In this document: piece after piece, positions 19,114 through 29,279 of the stretch
How positions within the stretch are numbered: position 1 is the first letter of the stretch
Layout: each line of letters starts with the position of its first letter
Assembly (NCBI GenBank): GCA_012103535.1
Contig: WLWQ01000002.1
Coordinates: 124,001-188,000, forward strand
From: Pseudomonadales bacterium
GTDB taxonomy: Bacteria; Pseudomonadota; Gammaproteobacteria; Pseudomonadales; Pseudohongiellaceae
DNA length: 64,000 bases
Reading direction: 5' to 3'
Made by a program: the position numbers and the translations under genes
The notes under the pieces: generated by a model
Told to the model about the DNA's origin: nothing
The model's database searches: none
What the model saw: the letters and a program-made list of their open reading frames with translations, nothing else

Positions 19114-19626
19114 TCATTCGGCATCGCAACGCACTACTTTGTCGGGAGCATGGCCAGCGAACGAAATGACGCGCCAGCCGTCATCGGTTGTGCCAAGGAT
19201 ATAGGACACACCACCGACGGACATAATGCTGCCGTCCGCGCGTGAGCGCGTGTTGGTGCCGCTGACGATTGCCGATCCTGCTCCTAATACACAGACGTTC
19301 TTGGTCCTAAAGGTAGATTTGTCCCAGCCTCGCTCAAGCAGTCCTCTTATAGCAGAAGAGAAGTATTCTAAATTTTCATCTTCCGTCGAATAGGCGGTAA
19401 TGCCATTTCCTCCCATTGTATACCACGGCAATGTGAAGACCTGTGTCGAGAGTGCTTCCGGATTCCGCTCGTAGTAGAGGTTGTAGTAGTACTCAACGTG
19501 TCGCTGGGCTTCTGTTTCTATAACGGCTCTTTCTGCTGCTGTCAGTTCCTGTCCAAAAGCGGGACCGCTATATGCAAGAACAATAAAGAGTGATGCGAAG
19601 ATTGTGGTGCGAGTTTGATGCTTCAT
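19114..19626 (-). CDS. Exported NTF2-like (SnoaL/DUF4440-type) protein
   Basis: A 170-residue protein. A signal peptide (residues 1-25, GPAFG|QE) is followed by an NTF2-like cone domain: the long helix AERAVIETEAQRHVEYYYNLYYERN, then strands with WYTMGGNGITAY and a C-terminal sheet ending GWRVISFAGHAPDK. Such domains bind or isomerise small molecules or serve as periplasmic modules; no catalytic residue can be assigned. It lies 26 bases downstream of the 19653-20360 gene in one probable operon. The 237 bases to the next gene (18877-19113) hold nothing recognisable. Confidence 0.65.
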   Translation of the reverse strand: MKHQTRTTIFASLFIVLAYSGPAFGQELTAAERAVIETEAQRHVEYYYNLYYERNPEALSTQVFTLPWYTMGGNGITAYSTEDENLEYFSSAIRGLLERGWDKSTFRTKNVCVLGAGSAIVSGTNTRSRADGSIMSVGGVSYILGTTDDGWRVISFAGHAPDKVVRCDAE

Positions 19627-19652
19627 GGGTTTCTCTTAGTAATTTGATCGAT

Positions 19653-20360
19653 TTAGTTTGTATTTAGCTTGGGAATCGACATCCATGATCCAATTGCTTC
19701 GCCCTGTTCATCTAGTGGCGAAAGTTTGATTAGCTTAGTGAAGTCATCTTCCAATCGAATTTGAATCTCTTTCCATAAATCCGTGCTTTCATTGTTTCGG
19801 TAAATATCTGAAATTTCCAATCCGTGTTCGTCGCCCGATTCCATTAAAAAAAGAATAGCTTCATGAGTCCGTGTTTCATTCACAACGGTTAACGAGCGCC
19901 ACATCAAAATAAGATCGGGCAATTCGAATCCTTTTTCCTCAAGATACGTAGCCGTTATGGATGATTCGTTTCCCGGATCCTCTTGTCGAGTTTCAGAAAG
20001 ATCGAATGAATACCCGTTACTACGCCAGAGATAGCCTGCTACTTCTGGGCTTTGGCTTAAATCATAGTGATACTGACCATCGGCCTCAGAATAAAAGCCC
20101 TCGAGTTGAACAACGAACATTCGTTGGATTCTATTGTTCTCGGCGTCTACCCACACATGACGTGTACCGCCGGCGATTCCTCGGATATCAAACTCATGCA
20201 CACCAACATATTCAAAAGGCGAATCGATTCGCAGAGCAAGTCTCGGTTGTTGGCCGGAAATCAAGACATTGTCGACGACCTGACGTAAGTCTTCATTAGC
20301 CTTAACCGAATAGATTATTGTGCTGGTAATCAGGCAGACAAATAGCGAAGAAGTCTTCAT
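19653..20360 (-). CDS. Exported protein of unknown function
   Basis: A 235-residue protein with a signal peptide (residues 1-21, SVKA|NE). The fold looks beta-rich, with many aromatic strands (HVWVDAENNRIQRMFVVQLEGFY). I do not recognise a family. It is the middle gene of a three-gene run (20409-21386, this gene, 19114-19626) with gaps of 48 and 26 bases, all exported, so it probably works with its neighbours in the periplasm. A plus-strand frame here is a shadow. Confidence 0.6.
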   Translation of the reverse strand: MKTSSLFVCLITSTIIYSVKANEDLRQVVDNVLISGQQPRLALRIDSPFEYVGVHEFDIRGIAGGTRHVWVDAENNRIQRMFVVQLEGFYSEADGQYHYDLSQSPEVAGYLWRSNGYSFDLSETRQEDPGNESSITATYLEEKGFELPDLILMWRSLTVVNETRTHEAILFLMESGDEHGLEISDIYRNNESTDLWKEIQIRLEDDFTKLIKLSPLDEQGEAIGSWMSIPKLNTN

Positions 20361-20408
20361 GACAATTTCTTTTTTGAATAACTAAACTTAGCCTTCAGTT
20401 CGATACGC

Positions 20409-21386
20409 TTAATCATCAACCGATGGAATATTACCTTCGTTCTTTCCTTCCATTTCCCAACGTCGCCAGCCCGCTAAAATTCCCGCGAGTCCATGATTGC
20501 CTTCATGACAGGCAAACTCGTAGATTTGACCATCCAAGCGGTTCATGGGCACTCTTGCGGACCAGGATTGTTCCCAGGTATTTGGATCATCGACGGTGAA
20601 TTCGTAGTTAAGCGTATTCTCATCGAGCCGGCTAAAACGTTCTTCGATTTTCATCTGTGGTGAAGTATTGCGCCAACCGTAGTCGGGATAAAAATTTTGC
20701 GTGCTAACTACCAGGGTGTCACCTTCCCAGCGAGCAATGGAATGTCCAGTCCATTGGGTGAAGGGCGTATCATGTTCATCGGCGAAAGGAATGATGCGCG
20801 CGTGATGGACCATTTCAGTCATGATCACCACATGCTGTTCAGTCTGTACTAGTTGCATATTGTTGTTGTAAGAACCGGAAACCATTGGCGGTCCGGTGCG
20901 GTTATTAATGATGCAACGATCATTCAGCGTACGCGCTTCCGGTCCGGCACTTTCTCTTCGAACTTGTTGAGTGAAGGCAGCACGTTCCCTGCCAATTTCA
21001 CTTAGGGCTGGTAGTCGTCCATTGGGAGGATCGTAAATCAGCGAAGTGCGATAATCGCCAACGGTGTCAGTACCGCGCTCATACCAGAATTCGTTGTAGG
21101 AAATTACCCCCGGTGGATAACCCGCGCCACCGACTGAGTCGATGATAAGATCTCGATTCTGGCGGTTGTTTTCGTAAGCTGCCCATTCTGCAGCTTCTTG
21201 TTGAGTCAGTGTCGCTTTGTCCGCAAGCTCAGCTGGGCGTTGCAGGGGAGTGAGCGTGCGGAAAGTGTAAGTGCCCTGCAGATCTGGATGACCGTGCTCA
21301 GTGCGCGGTACTTCTGTCTCCTGCGCTTGGGCAAGTGAACTAAATGATGTGAGCGTTATTAGCAGAGTTAGCCATTTCTTGGTCAT
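20409..21386 (-). CDS. Secreted YACHEGN-family protein, copy 2 (intact)
   Basis: A 325-residue exported protein (signal cut near LAQAQ|ET). Landmarks in order are HPDLQGTYTFRTLTPLQRP, YNEFWYERGT, YRTSLIYDPPNGRLP, LNDRCI, GSYNNNMQLVQT, MTEMVHHARIIP, WEGDTLVVSTQNF, VDDPNTWEQSW and EFACHEGNHGLAGILAGWRR. The Cys and His in ACHEGN and the paired Cys in LNDRC are conserved across all three copies in this window, which hints at a disulphide or metal site (inference). Biochemical role unknown. The start has GGAGG 6 bases upstream. First gene of a three-gene reverse operon. Confidence 0.85.
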   Translation of the reverse strand: MTKKWLTLLITLTSFSSLAQAQETEVPRTEHGHPDLQGTYTFRTLTPLQRPAELADKATLTQQEAAEWAAYENNRQNRDLIIDSVGGAGYPPGVISYNEFWYERGTDTVGDYRTSLIYDPPNGRLPALSEIGRERAAFTQQVRRESAGPEARTLNDRCIINNRTGPPMVSGSYNNNMQLVQTEQHVVIMTEMVHHARIIPFADEHDTPFTQWTGHSIARWEGDTLVVSTQNFYPDYGWRNTSPQMKIEERFSRLDENTLNYEFTVDDPNTWEQSWSARVPMNRLDGQIYEFACHEGNHGLAGILAGWRRWEMEGKNEGNIPSVDD

Positions 21387-21636
21387 GCAAGCCTCCGACA
21401 GAGTTGATCTTAATAAATGCTACTCGAGAAAAGGAAACACTACTCCTAATTGCCGACGTTTTGAAGTTCTCTTTCATCCTATTAAATAGGGCGAGAGGCT
21501 TTCATCAATGGATTCCCGTAGCCAGAATCGAATTACTCTGTTTCATTGCTCCCATCTTTTTTGTTTTTAAACTTAGGCAAACCTTTTTCCATTATATTCG
21601 TCCAATCCCCCAACGATGGATAATCAGAGACTAATT

Positions 21637-22386
21637 ATGAAACGGCCACTAATTCTAATGGTGATAGTTTTACAGATACTTTCTTGTTCTGTGGGTTACG
21701 GACAAACAAATTTATCAGTGGACCAAGTCCTGGAACATCATACTGCTGCACTGGGAGGTGATGAGGCTATATCTGCTATTAACAATCTACGAATTCAGCT
21801 TGAAATCACGGAACCTGATCTAACTTTGCGAGGTGACTATCGTGCTTCACGCGAAGGTTTTATGCGAATTGATATCTACATTCGAGACGAGCGGGTATTT
21901 AGCGAAGGAATTGATGAGCAAGGGGGCTGGCAGCAATTTGGTGTTGGCACAGCTATTGAATCTCTAACTGATCAAGGTTTTCTTGCCTTAAAACAGGGCA
22001 TAGATTTCAATTTAAATTATCTTTTTGACTTAGCAAATAGAGGGCATCAGCTTGAAGGAATGGACCGCTTTGCACACAAGGGCGTTTACTATTATCGCTT
22101 AAAATTACTTTTGAATGATGGGCTGGAGGGACACTATTATGTTAATCCCGAAAGCTGGATGATAGATTATTCAAGAGAGTCTTCTGCACTGCATCCAGAC
22201 ATCGATCCTACTACCAAACCTGTTGAGTCATTCTTTTCTGAATTCATTGAGTTCTGTGGATTAATAAGGAATAGAGAAACATACACAATCGACTTAATTT
22301 CCGGCGAACAGATACAGCAATCAACCATCACAGATTTTTATTGTAATTTGGATTTTGACGATTTAGAAATAAGAAGGCCTGATTGA
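21637..22386 (+). CDS. Exported LolA-like-fold protein
   Basis: About 249 residues from the ATG at 21637; an ATG at 21616 is in frame but gives a less signal-like N-terminus. A signal peptide (ILSCSVGYGQ) is followed by VDQVLEHHTAALGGDEAISAI, the opening helix of LolA-like outer-membrane-lipoprotein-sorting relatives, and then antiparallel strands. A sequence match to the LolA-like protein at 11373 is not obvious, and the role is unknown. The gene stands alone, divergent from the reverse operon on its left and convergent with the permease on its right. A 17-base sequence, gttttgaagttctcttt, occurs before it (21458) and after it (22412). Confidence 0.6.
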   Translation: MKRPLILMVIVLQILSCSVGYGQTNLSVDQVLEHHTAALGGDEAISAINNLRIQLEITEPDLTLRGDYRASREGFMRIDIYIRDERVFSEGIDEQGGWQQFGVGTAIESLTDQGFLALKQGIDFNLNYLFDLANRGHQLEGMDRFAHKGVYYYRLKLLLNDGLEGHYYVNPESWMIDYSRESSALHPDIDPTTKPVESFFSEFIEFCGLIRNRETYTIDLISGEQIQQSTITDFYCNLDFDDLEIRRPD

Positions 22387-22403
22387 TCACAAAAAAGGCG
22401 ATG

Positions 22404-22430
22404 TTAAAGAGGTTTTGAAGTTCTCTTTAA
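22404..22430. other. 8-bp perfect stem-loop after the LolA-like gene
   Basis: TTAAAGAG, an 11-base loop, CTCTTTAA. No T run follows, so it is a hairpin of unknown role, perhaps a weak terminator or an mRNA 3' end stabiliser. The rest of 22387-22660 shows no gene. Confidence 0.4.
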
Positions 22431-22660
22431 GAATGGGATCAGAGTTAAAACACCGTAGTTTTGAGAATGCAAAGGAGATGATGCCCAGGGAGATGATTAA
22501 TACAGTAGCTCTGACAATTTCGACAGTGTAATTCATAGCATGCAGCTCTGGCATTCGAATCATCGATACGATGATTCAAAAAAGAGCGATAAAACGATTC
22601 TTTATTTCAGATCTCAGACAAAGACCGGTGCAGTCAGGTAATCAAGATTGAACTTACCAA

Positions 22661-25057
22661 TTATTCGTAGCGTAAGCTATCAATAGGATTGGCCAGTGCC
22701 ACGCGAATCGTGTGACCGCTTACCGTAACTATAGTTGCCACCAGCAGGAAAAGAGCAGCAAGCACGAAGCTGGTTAAGTTAATCGTCTGAGCATAAGCAA
22801 AGCCATTGAGCCAGATGCTCATAAGGTAATACACAAGGGGCCAGGCGATGAGATTGGCAATCAACACCAGCTTGATGAAATCCAGACTCATTAGCTTGAG
22901 TAATTGACCTATAGAAGCGCCCAATACTTTCCTAATGCCGATTTCCTTGGTGCGTTGTTCCGTAGCGAATGCTGACAATCCATATAATCCCAGACAAGCG
23001 ATGAACAAGGCCAGGCTTGCGGCAATGCTGAACAAGATAGTGGTCAATTCATCGGCGCGGTAGAACAGGTCGATTTGCTCATCGAGAAAGTGAAATTCGA
23101 AGGGAGTTTCTGGATCATAGCGCGCCTGTGACGCTTCCAAATGTTCCAGGGTTTCTGAAACATTCACCGCACTGATGCGCGCCGTAAAATAGTCGATCGA
23201 CTGAATCGAGGTATGGGAATAACCCAACACTAGTGGAGCGATCTCTTCATGTAATGATCGGAAATTGAAATCGCGAACTATACCGACGATCGTTGCTGGA
23301 TAATCTTCCAGCTCACGATTGGATAGCACCACAGATTGACCCACTGCATCTTCGAGCTGCCAGCCCATAGCATCGATTAACGCCTCGTTTACGACGATAT
23401 TGTTCATGTCTGCTTCGCCGCGGTCCAGATTTCTGCCCTGAATTAGTTCCAATGCAAACGTGCCGATGAAATCTTGGTCCATGCCCATAAAGCTGGCAAG
23501 GCGGGAATCTGACTCGAGTTGACCGTCTCGGCGAGTATTAACCGGAACAATGTTTTTCCACTCTCCAGGTACCCGGGTACTGACGCTGGCCGACTGAACA
23601 TTCGGATGGCTGAGGAATTCATTCTTGATTGCTTCGTAGCCGCTTCTCGATGGGCCACTGTTAATATCGATCACTACCAGGTTCTCTGTCTCGAAACCCA
23701 GAGGCTTTGCGCGGATAAATTCCATCTGCTGCATGGCAATCAGCGTCGCCACCAGCAAGGTAATCGACATGGCAAACTGCGCTACTACGAGCGTCTTGCG
23801 CAGAGACAGGGACTTGCTGCCAGATTTGAGCTGTCGCTGTAAAGTTAGCAACACTCGGGTATTGGCAAGATAGACAGCCGGATATAGCCCGGCGCTAATT
23901 CCCACCATCAGACTTAGCGCAATGACAAGGCCGCCCATTGATGGAGTTAGCAGGCTGGTCATCGACAGTGACTTCAAGGTGAAGCCATTGAATATCGGTA
24001 GCAATGCCTGCGTCGCCACCAGGGCGAAAACAAATGCAAACAGTGTCAGCAGAATGGATTCACTCAGAAATTGCACCACTAATTGATTACGCTCGGCACC
24101 AACCACCTTGCGCAGGCCAATTTCTTTGGCCCGGTTTATGGATCTGGCTGTGGCCAGATTGATGTAATTTATGCAAGCTATAAAGAGTATAAGAAAGCCG
24201 ATGCCGGCTAGGGTGTAGATGGTACTGAGTGATCCGGTGGTATTGCTGAATGAGTTCTGGATATCCGAAGAACCGAAATGCATTTCGGTCAAAGGCTGCA
24301 GGCGAAAAGTGACAGAATCTTTAAGTTCATCGGGCACACGGGTCTCAACAAACTCCGGCAGCTTCGCTTCCAAATTAGCTATCGAGGCATTCTCGGAAAG
24401 TAGAATAAAGGAGTTACTGAAGAAATCCTCCCAGTTAAAAAACTGCTCCCTAACTTCAGAAGGCAGCCCAAATAGCATGGAAAACTGGATGTGCGAATTA
24501 AGCGGTGGATCCTGCATGACGGCTGTAACGATGAACTCGCCGCGATTACTTTGTAGCAGTTTTCCCATCGCGTCCTCATCGCCAAAATATTTGGTAGCGG
24601 TTGATTCGGTAAGAATGACGCCATTAGGAAGGTCGAGTGCCGTGCCCGCATCCCCTTGAATGAATTCGTAGTCGAACATGTCGAAAATGGCAGGATCTGC
24701 TGCAGTGTAATTCTCATAGAAGGAGGACTCCTGGTAGGTAATGTCCGCCCGTCCCAAGACAAAAAGTTGGGTTTGAGACTCAATCTCTGGATAATCGGCA
24801 GCCAATTGAGGAGCCAGTGCGCCGGGTGTGTTGTCGATAGTTATGGGATCCTGGCCCGGTAATGATATCTCCAATAGCACACGGTAAATGCGGTCGGATT
24901 TCGTATACATGCGATCGAAACTAAACTCATCCACAAGATACAAGCTCAATAGCAGGGTAGCAGTAAGACCGATGCCCAGGCCGAAGATATTAATCGCCGA
25001 ATAGACTCGATATTTAGCCAGATTTCGTAGCGCGAGTTTTAGATAACTGGAAAACAT
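22661..25057 (-). CDS. MacB-type ABC transporter permease with two FtsX domains
   Basis: A 798-residue membrane protein with two copies of a unit of helix, periplasmic MacB-PCD domain and three FtsX helices. Unit one begins YLKLALRNLAKYRVYSAINI and contains INRAKEIGLRKVVGAERNQL; unit two follows KTLVVAQFAMSITLLVATLI and contains EQRTKEIGIRKVLGASIGQL. Proteins of this length are the stand-alone permeases common in Bacteroidetes, Acidobacteria and some gammaproteobacteria; they need a separate ATPase, and none is adjacent. Substrates in the family include peptides and small toxic compounds. A GAGG lies upstream of ATG 25057. Confidence 0.9.
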   Translation of the reverse strand: MFSSYLKLALRNLAKYRVYSAINIFGLGIGLTATLLLSLYLVDEFSFDRMYTKSDRIYRVLLEISLPGQDPITIDNTPGALAPQLAADYPEIESQTQLFVLGRADITYQESSFYENYTAADPAIFDMFDYEFIQGDAGTALDLPNGVILTESTATKYFGDEDAMGKLLQSNRGEFIVTAVMQDPPLNSHIQFSMLFGLPSEVREQFFNWEDFFSNSFILLSENASIANLEAKLPEFVETRVPDELKDSVTFRLQPLTEMHFGSSDIQNSFSNTTGSLSTIYTLAGIGFLILFIACINYINLATARSINRAKEIGLRKVVGAERNQLVVQFLSESILLTLFAFVFALVATQALLPIFNGFTLKSLSMTSLLTPSMGGLVIALSLMVGISAGLYPAVYLANTRVLLTLQRQLKSGSKSLSLRKTLVVAQFAMSITLLVATLIAMQQMEFIRAKPLGFETENLVVIDINSGPSRSGYEAIKNEFLSHPNVQSASVSTRVPGEWKNIVPVNTRRDGQLESDSRLASFMGMDQDFIGTFALELIQGRNLDRGEADMNNIVVNEALIDAMGWQLEDAVGQSVVLSNRELEDYPATIVGIVRDFNFRSLHEEIAPLVLGYSHTSIQSIDYFTARISAVNVSETLEHLEASQARYDPETPFEFHFLDEQIDLFYRADELTTILFSIAASLALFIACLGLYGLSAFATEQRTKEIGIRKVLGASIGQLLKLMSLDFIKLVLIANLIAWPLVYYLMSIWLNGFAYAQTINLTSFVLAALFLLVATIVTVSGHTIRVALANPIDSLRYE

Positions 25058-25270
25058 GGTGCCTCACCTCAGTGGATAGTGAATCGGCGGTAATCTTTGT
25101 TTTGACGTTAGCGGGCTACAATTGGTTTGCAAAAATCCACAGCAGCAGGGCCTGTAGTCTCGTCTCTTAATCAAGACGCGGCTGTGATGTGAAAGTTACA
25201 AATGGGAATTCAATTGCAAGAACATGCGACCGTCCCGTGATTTTGTATTTACAAAATCAAAAAAATCAAA

Positions 25271-25290
25271 GGGGTCAGAGTAGATTGATT
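25271..25290 (+). repeat. Half-site of a REP-like element
   Basis: ggggtcagagtagattgatt. A single arm of the ggggtcagagta type also seen at 45953 and 54886. The rest of the gap 25058-25309 has no gene. Confidence 0.45.
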
Positions 25291-25309
25291 CTCTTTAATT
25301 TCAGGAACA

Positions 25310-26515
25310 TCAATGCCCCAGTGGTTGGCCGATTAACCTCGAAGGATCGGCGCTAGGTTTAGGCACATACTTATCAATCCAGGGCCCGCCAAACTGTGCA
25401 ATGTAAAGATTTCCTTCTGAATCAACACTCATCTGATGGGGAAGAGAAAAGCCTCCGCAAGCCCCTTCATGATTGTGATCGAGTCCTGCCGCTGCAACTG
25501 CTTCATCGTCGGAACAGGTAAATCCGGGACGACCTAGCGACGACGCTTCGCCATAAGTTCCGAAATAGTCGAGTAGTTGCCCGTTCAAGTTGTATTTAAG
25601 TATCCGATTTAGCGTTGCATCTAAAATCCAGACAAAGTCGTTCACGTCAATCATGATGGCAACGGGATCCCAGATGTCCGGCCACTCATCGAGGAGTGTT
25701 CCTTCTTCGGTAAAGATTTGGATTCTTTGATTCCTGCGGTCCGAGACATAGATGCGATTTTCTCTATCCACTGCAACGCCATGGATTAAATCGAACTGAC
25801 TTGGCCCACTTCCCACTGAACCGAACTCATAAAGAAGTTCGCCTTCAGAGTTGTAGCGAACGATACGACCGTTTTGGTAGCCGTCACCCAATAAAAAATC
25901 GCCATTAGGAAGAAAGGCGAGTACTGAATTCTGACCGAAGTCTAACGGCCCCGGATTTGGATTTTCACGTGGATTCGGTCCACCTTCACCAAAGACAGGA
26001 TTGGGATCTTCCATTTGTAACAGGAGCTCACTGCCGTCATTGCTAAATTTTAGGATAGCTTCATGGACGCCGTTGCCACCTCGTTCATCAACCCAGACGG
26101 CACGATCAGAATCATAGGGATTTATATAGATTTGATGCGGACGATTAAAAAGTGAATCCCACTGCGACCAGTTCTCAATGATGTTTCCATCCCGATCGAC
26201 AACTACCAGGAAATTTCTCTGACGCTCGTTGCTTTCTCCCGATTGGGCACCCGCTTGAGCTTGTCTTCGTTGATCGCCCCAAATTGTCACCAGGATTCTA
26301 TCGGGGGTGTCAGGCCAAACACCTGCAGCCTGTCCCCAGGTCCAGGTCTCATCGTGATCCGGCGCTGGCTTCCACCAACCTGGTATGACGTCATAAGGAC
26401 CATTGCGGTCATCACCGCCTTTGCCGACTTCAAAGCGACTGAAAGTAGAGCCATTGTCGACGACGCAGGCAGAAGTTACTAACGCTGCAACTAACATGAG
26501 ACCGATTCGCTTCAT
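25310..26515 (-). CDS. NHL-repeat beta-propeller lipoprotein
   Basis: About 401 residues. The start ATG 26515 has GGGGAG upstream and gives a lipoprotein signal, VAALVTSAC, with the lipid-attachment Cys near residue 17. The mature part is a six-bladed NHL propeller (blades such as DLIHGVAVDRENRIYVSDRRNQRIQIF and MSVDSEGNLYIAQFG, shortened landmarks), similar to peptidyl-alpha-hydroxyglycine lyase-like proteins but without evidence for that activity. It is probably anchored facing the periplasm or cell surface and binds protein or carbohydrate. It is divergent from the DUF1592 gene, and their 280-base shared upstream region presumably holds both promoters. Confidence 0.8.
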   Translation of the reverse strand: MKRIGLMLVAALVTSACVVDNGSTFSRFEVGKGGDDRNGPYDVIPGWWKPAPDHDETWTWGQAAGVWPDTPDRILVTIWGDQRRQAQAGAQSGESNERQRNFLVVVDRDGNIIENWSQWDSLFNRPHQIYINPYDSDRAVWVDERGGNGVHEAILKFSNDGSELLLQMEDPNPVFGEGGPNPRENPNPGPLDFGQNSVLAFLPNGDFLLGDGYQNGRIVRYNSEGELLYEFGSVGSGPSQFDLIHGVAVDRENRIYVSDRRNQRIQIFTEEGTLLDEWPDIWDPVAIMIDVNDFVWILDATLNRILKYNLNGQLLDYFGTYGEASSLGRPGFTCSDDEAVAAAGLDHNHEGACGGFSLPHQMSVDSEGNLYIAQFGGPWIDKYVPKPSADPSRLIGQPLGH

Positions 26516-26794
26516 TTCTACTCCCCTTACCACTATTCGTTAGCGTTCTTTCTTCTTTATTTATTCTTCTAGTTATTTGGCTATCCAACATTAGCACAAC
26601 AGAATAAAGGAAACTCCCTCGAATTCCGCGTGCCCACTGGGGTGTAGAATTTTGTGAATGGTGTTCACATAGTCAATTCTGATACCTATCAGCCTGATCC
26701 TCGAGTGACTCCAAGCATCGCAAACCCTTAGAAAGAATGGGCCTTTTTTGCTAATCTTCAACGACGCCATTTACTCTTTTCAGAGGGGCTCTAG

Positions 26795-29266
26795 ATGAAG
26801 AAATCCGTTACCGCTATCCAGGCTGCAATTCTGGGATTGGTCCTCGTTGGTTGCGACTCTTCTAGCGATCCGCAGGAGCCAGAGCGGGAAATGGCATCGA
26901 GCGTTTCTTCAGAACTCTCTTCTGCAAATAATGCACCACAATCTCCTCTCGATTCGTCCGCTGCTCCTGAAATGACAACCCTCGTACAGACTTACTGTCA
27001 GGTATGTCATAACGATGCGCTGATGACGGGGAATCTCACTTTAGCTGGGTTCGAAGTAGAAAATGCAGCGAATCATCCCGAGACTGCGGAAAAGATGATT
27101 CGAAAATTGCGGGCTGGCATGATGCCTCCGCCGGGCATGCCGCGGCCGAATCCTGATACTCTTTTGGCGTTAGTAGAAGAACTAGAGACAAATATTGATC
27201 GAAGTGCAGAAGCGAATCCTAATCCTGGAGTTAGAAGATTCCAGCGCCTGACCCGGGCAGAATATGAAAACAGCGTAAAGCAACTTTTCGATCTGGACAT
27301 TGATGCTTCTCGCTGGCTTACGGAAGACACCTTTCTCGGTAACTTCAATAATCTTTCTGCTGCCCAGAATCTTTCCACCACATTATTGGAATCCTATTTA
27401 AGAGCAGCAGCAGAAGTTACCCGCATCGCAATGGGTAATCCGGATGCGGTGTCAGTCTCGAATAAGTACACCAACCCTATTCATGTTTCCCAACACGCCT
27501 GGGATCATTTGGATGGCACACCCTTTGGCACAAGAGGGGGCATGGTGGTCACCCATGATTTCCCAACCGATGGTGAATATGTAATTTCCATAGAAACGCT
27601 TTTTGGCAGAGGCATGCCCGGGCACAATATGGATATATCCATTGATGGCATCGGCGTGGCGCAATTGGCCCTTGCCCATAACGGCGAGCAGTCCATTCCC
27701 ATTCAAACCAAACCGGTTTATGTAAAAGCAGGGCAACATCAAATCGCTGCAGCTTTTGTTAAACGCATCGAAGGCCCATACGAAGATCGACTCAGTCCAT
27801 TCAAGTGGTCGTTTGTAGGTGGAGAGGACGCGCAACAGTGGGCCAACTATGGCATCACGTCGCTTCCCCATTTATCCGACTTAATGGTGACAGGTCCTGT
27901 TACTGCTGGCCCGGTATCAGACACTCCCAGCAGGAACAGAATTTTTTCTTGCTACCCAAATTCCGAGAGTGAGCAGACGGGATGTGCACGGGAAATTATT
28001 AGTCGAGTGGCTACCGAAGCTTATCGCCGCGCCATCACCGAAGAAGATATTGCCGGTCCAATGGCTTTCTATGAGCGCTATGCAGAAAACTCCGGTTTCG
28101 AAATCGGTGTGCGCACAGCATTGCAAAGCATTCTTGCCAGCCCTTCATTTTTATTCAGGCTGGAAGAGCAACCCCAAGACATTACGCCCGGCGAAAGCTA
28201 TCGCTTGAACTCAATCGACCTGGCGTCACGCCTATCATTCTTTATATGGGGAACTGGCCCGGATGATGAACTCAGAGAACTGGCCAATCAAGGCGCGTTA
28301 GCTAATCCAGATATTCTGGAAACTCAAGTTGATCGCATGCTCGCGGATCCACGCTCCAGCAATCTGGCCACCAGCTTTGCTTCTCAGTGGCTCAGGCTAC
28401 AAGAGGCCGGTAAGAATGACCCTGAGCCTTATCTCTATCCGGATTTTACCGGCCAACTTAAAGAGGACATGATTCGGGAAACCCAGTTGTTTTTCGCCAA
28501 CCTCATTACTGAAGATAGAAGTTTGCTGGAGATCATGACAGCAGATTACACCTTCGTGAATGAGAGACTCGCCGACCACTATGGCATAGAAGGCATCATC
28601 GGCAATGAATTTCAGCGCGTGTCTTATCCCGATGAAAATCGACGTGGCTTGCTGGGCCATGGCAGTGTGCTCATGCTGACGTCCATGTCCAACAGAACTT
28701 CGCCGGTGTTAAGAGGCAAGTGGGTGATGGAAGTGATCATGGGTAATCCACCGCCACCACCACCACCAGATGTTCCAGCATTGGAGGCCACCGGCGGTGT
28801 TGAACCCGGAAGAATTCTCACCACTCGCGAACGAATGGAGATTCATCGAGAAAATCCCACGTGCAATGCCTGCCACCAGTTTATGGATCCTATTGGTCTG
28901 GCATTGGACAACTTTGATGTCACCGGTGCCTGGCGTATTCGCGAGGATGGCAGAGACCTGGATACCTCAGGCACCTACTATGATGGCACAGATATTAATA
29001 CCCCTATGGATTTGAACGAAGTAGTAATAAAGCGGCCCATACCCATCGTCCGCAGTTTTACCGCTAATCTTCTGGCTTATGCCATGGGCAGGCGTATTGA
29101 ATATTATGATCAACTCGCTGTACGCAAAATTGTGAGTGACGCAGAGTCGAGTAACTATTCCATTTCCGCATTCATTCTGGGTGTTGTAAGTAGCGATCCA
29201 TTCCAGAAGATGCGAGTGTCTGATGCAAGTGTTGGTTTAGTTGCAGCAGCAAACGAAGAATTATAA
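26795..29266 (+). CDS. DUF1592/DUF1588/DUF1585/DUF1587 lipoprotein with cytochrome-c-like motif
   Basis: An 823-residue lipoprotein (lipobox LVLVGC, Cys20). Its domains in order match the planctomycete-type set: a cytochrome-like CQVCH (residues 68-72), DUF1587 (FQRLTRAEYENSVKQLFDLD), a carbohydrate-binding-like insert, DUF1595/DUF1592 (IDLASRLSFFIWGTGPDDEL, ERLADHYGI), DUF1588 (NRTSPVLRGKWVMEVIMGNP then a proline run) and DUF1585 (GRRIEYYD). A second CNACH lies at 690-694. The haem motifs suggest periplasmic electron transfer; the function of the family is unknown. It is followed 13 bases later by its usual DUF1552 partner. Confidence 0.9.
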   Translation: MKKSVTAIQAAILGLVLVGCDSSSDPQEPEREMASSVSSELSSANNAPQSPLDSSAAPEMTTLVQTYCQVCHNDALMTGNLTLAGFEVENAANHPETAEKMIRKLRAGMMPPPGMPRPNPDTLLALVEELETNIDRSAEANPNPGVRRFQRLTRAEYENSVKQLFDLDIDASRWLTEDTFLGNFNNLSAAQNLSTTLLESYLRAAAEVTRIAMGNPDAVSVSNKYTNPIHVSQHAWDHLDGTPFGTRGGMVVTHDFPTDGEYVISIETLFGRGMPGHNMDISIDGIGVAQLALAHNGEQSIPIQTKPVYVKAGQHQIAAAFVKRIEGPYEDRLSPFKWSFVGGEDAQQWANYGITSLPHLSDLMVTGPVTAGPVSDTPSRNRIFSCYPNSESEQTGCAREIISRVATEAYRRAITEEDIAGPMAFYERYAENSGFEIGVRTALQSILASPSFLFRLEEQPQDITPGESYRLNSIDLASRLSFFIWGTGPDDELRELANQGALANPDILETQVDRMLADPRSSNLATSFASQWLRLQEAGKNDPEPYLYPDFTGQLKEDMIRETQLFFANLITEDRSLLEIMTADYTFVNERLADHYGIEGIIGNEFQRVSYPDENRRGLLGHGSVLMLTSMSNRTSPVLRGKWVMEVIMGNPPPPPPPDVPALEATGGVEPGRILTTRERMEIHRENPTCNACHQFMDPIGLALDNFDVTGAWRIREDGRDLDTSGTYYDGTDINTPMDLNEVVIKRPIPIVRSFTANLLAYAMGRRIEYYDQLAVRKIVSDAESSNYSISAFILGVVSSDPFQKMRVSDASVGLVAAANEEL

Positions 29267-29279
29267 GGAGCCACCAGGT

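Noticed and set aside
28745-28775. Proline repeat in the DUF1592 gene as a possible unstable tract
   Set aside because: A proline run after the MGNP motif is normal for DUF1588 domains.
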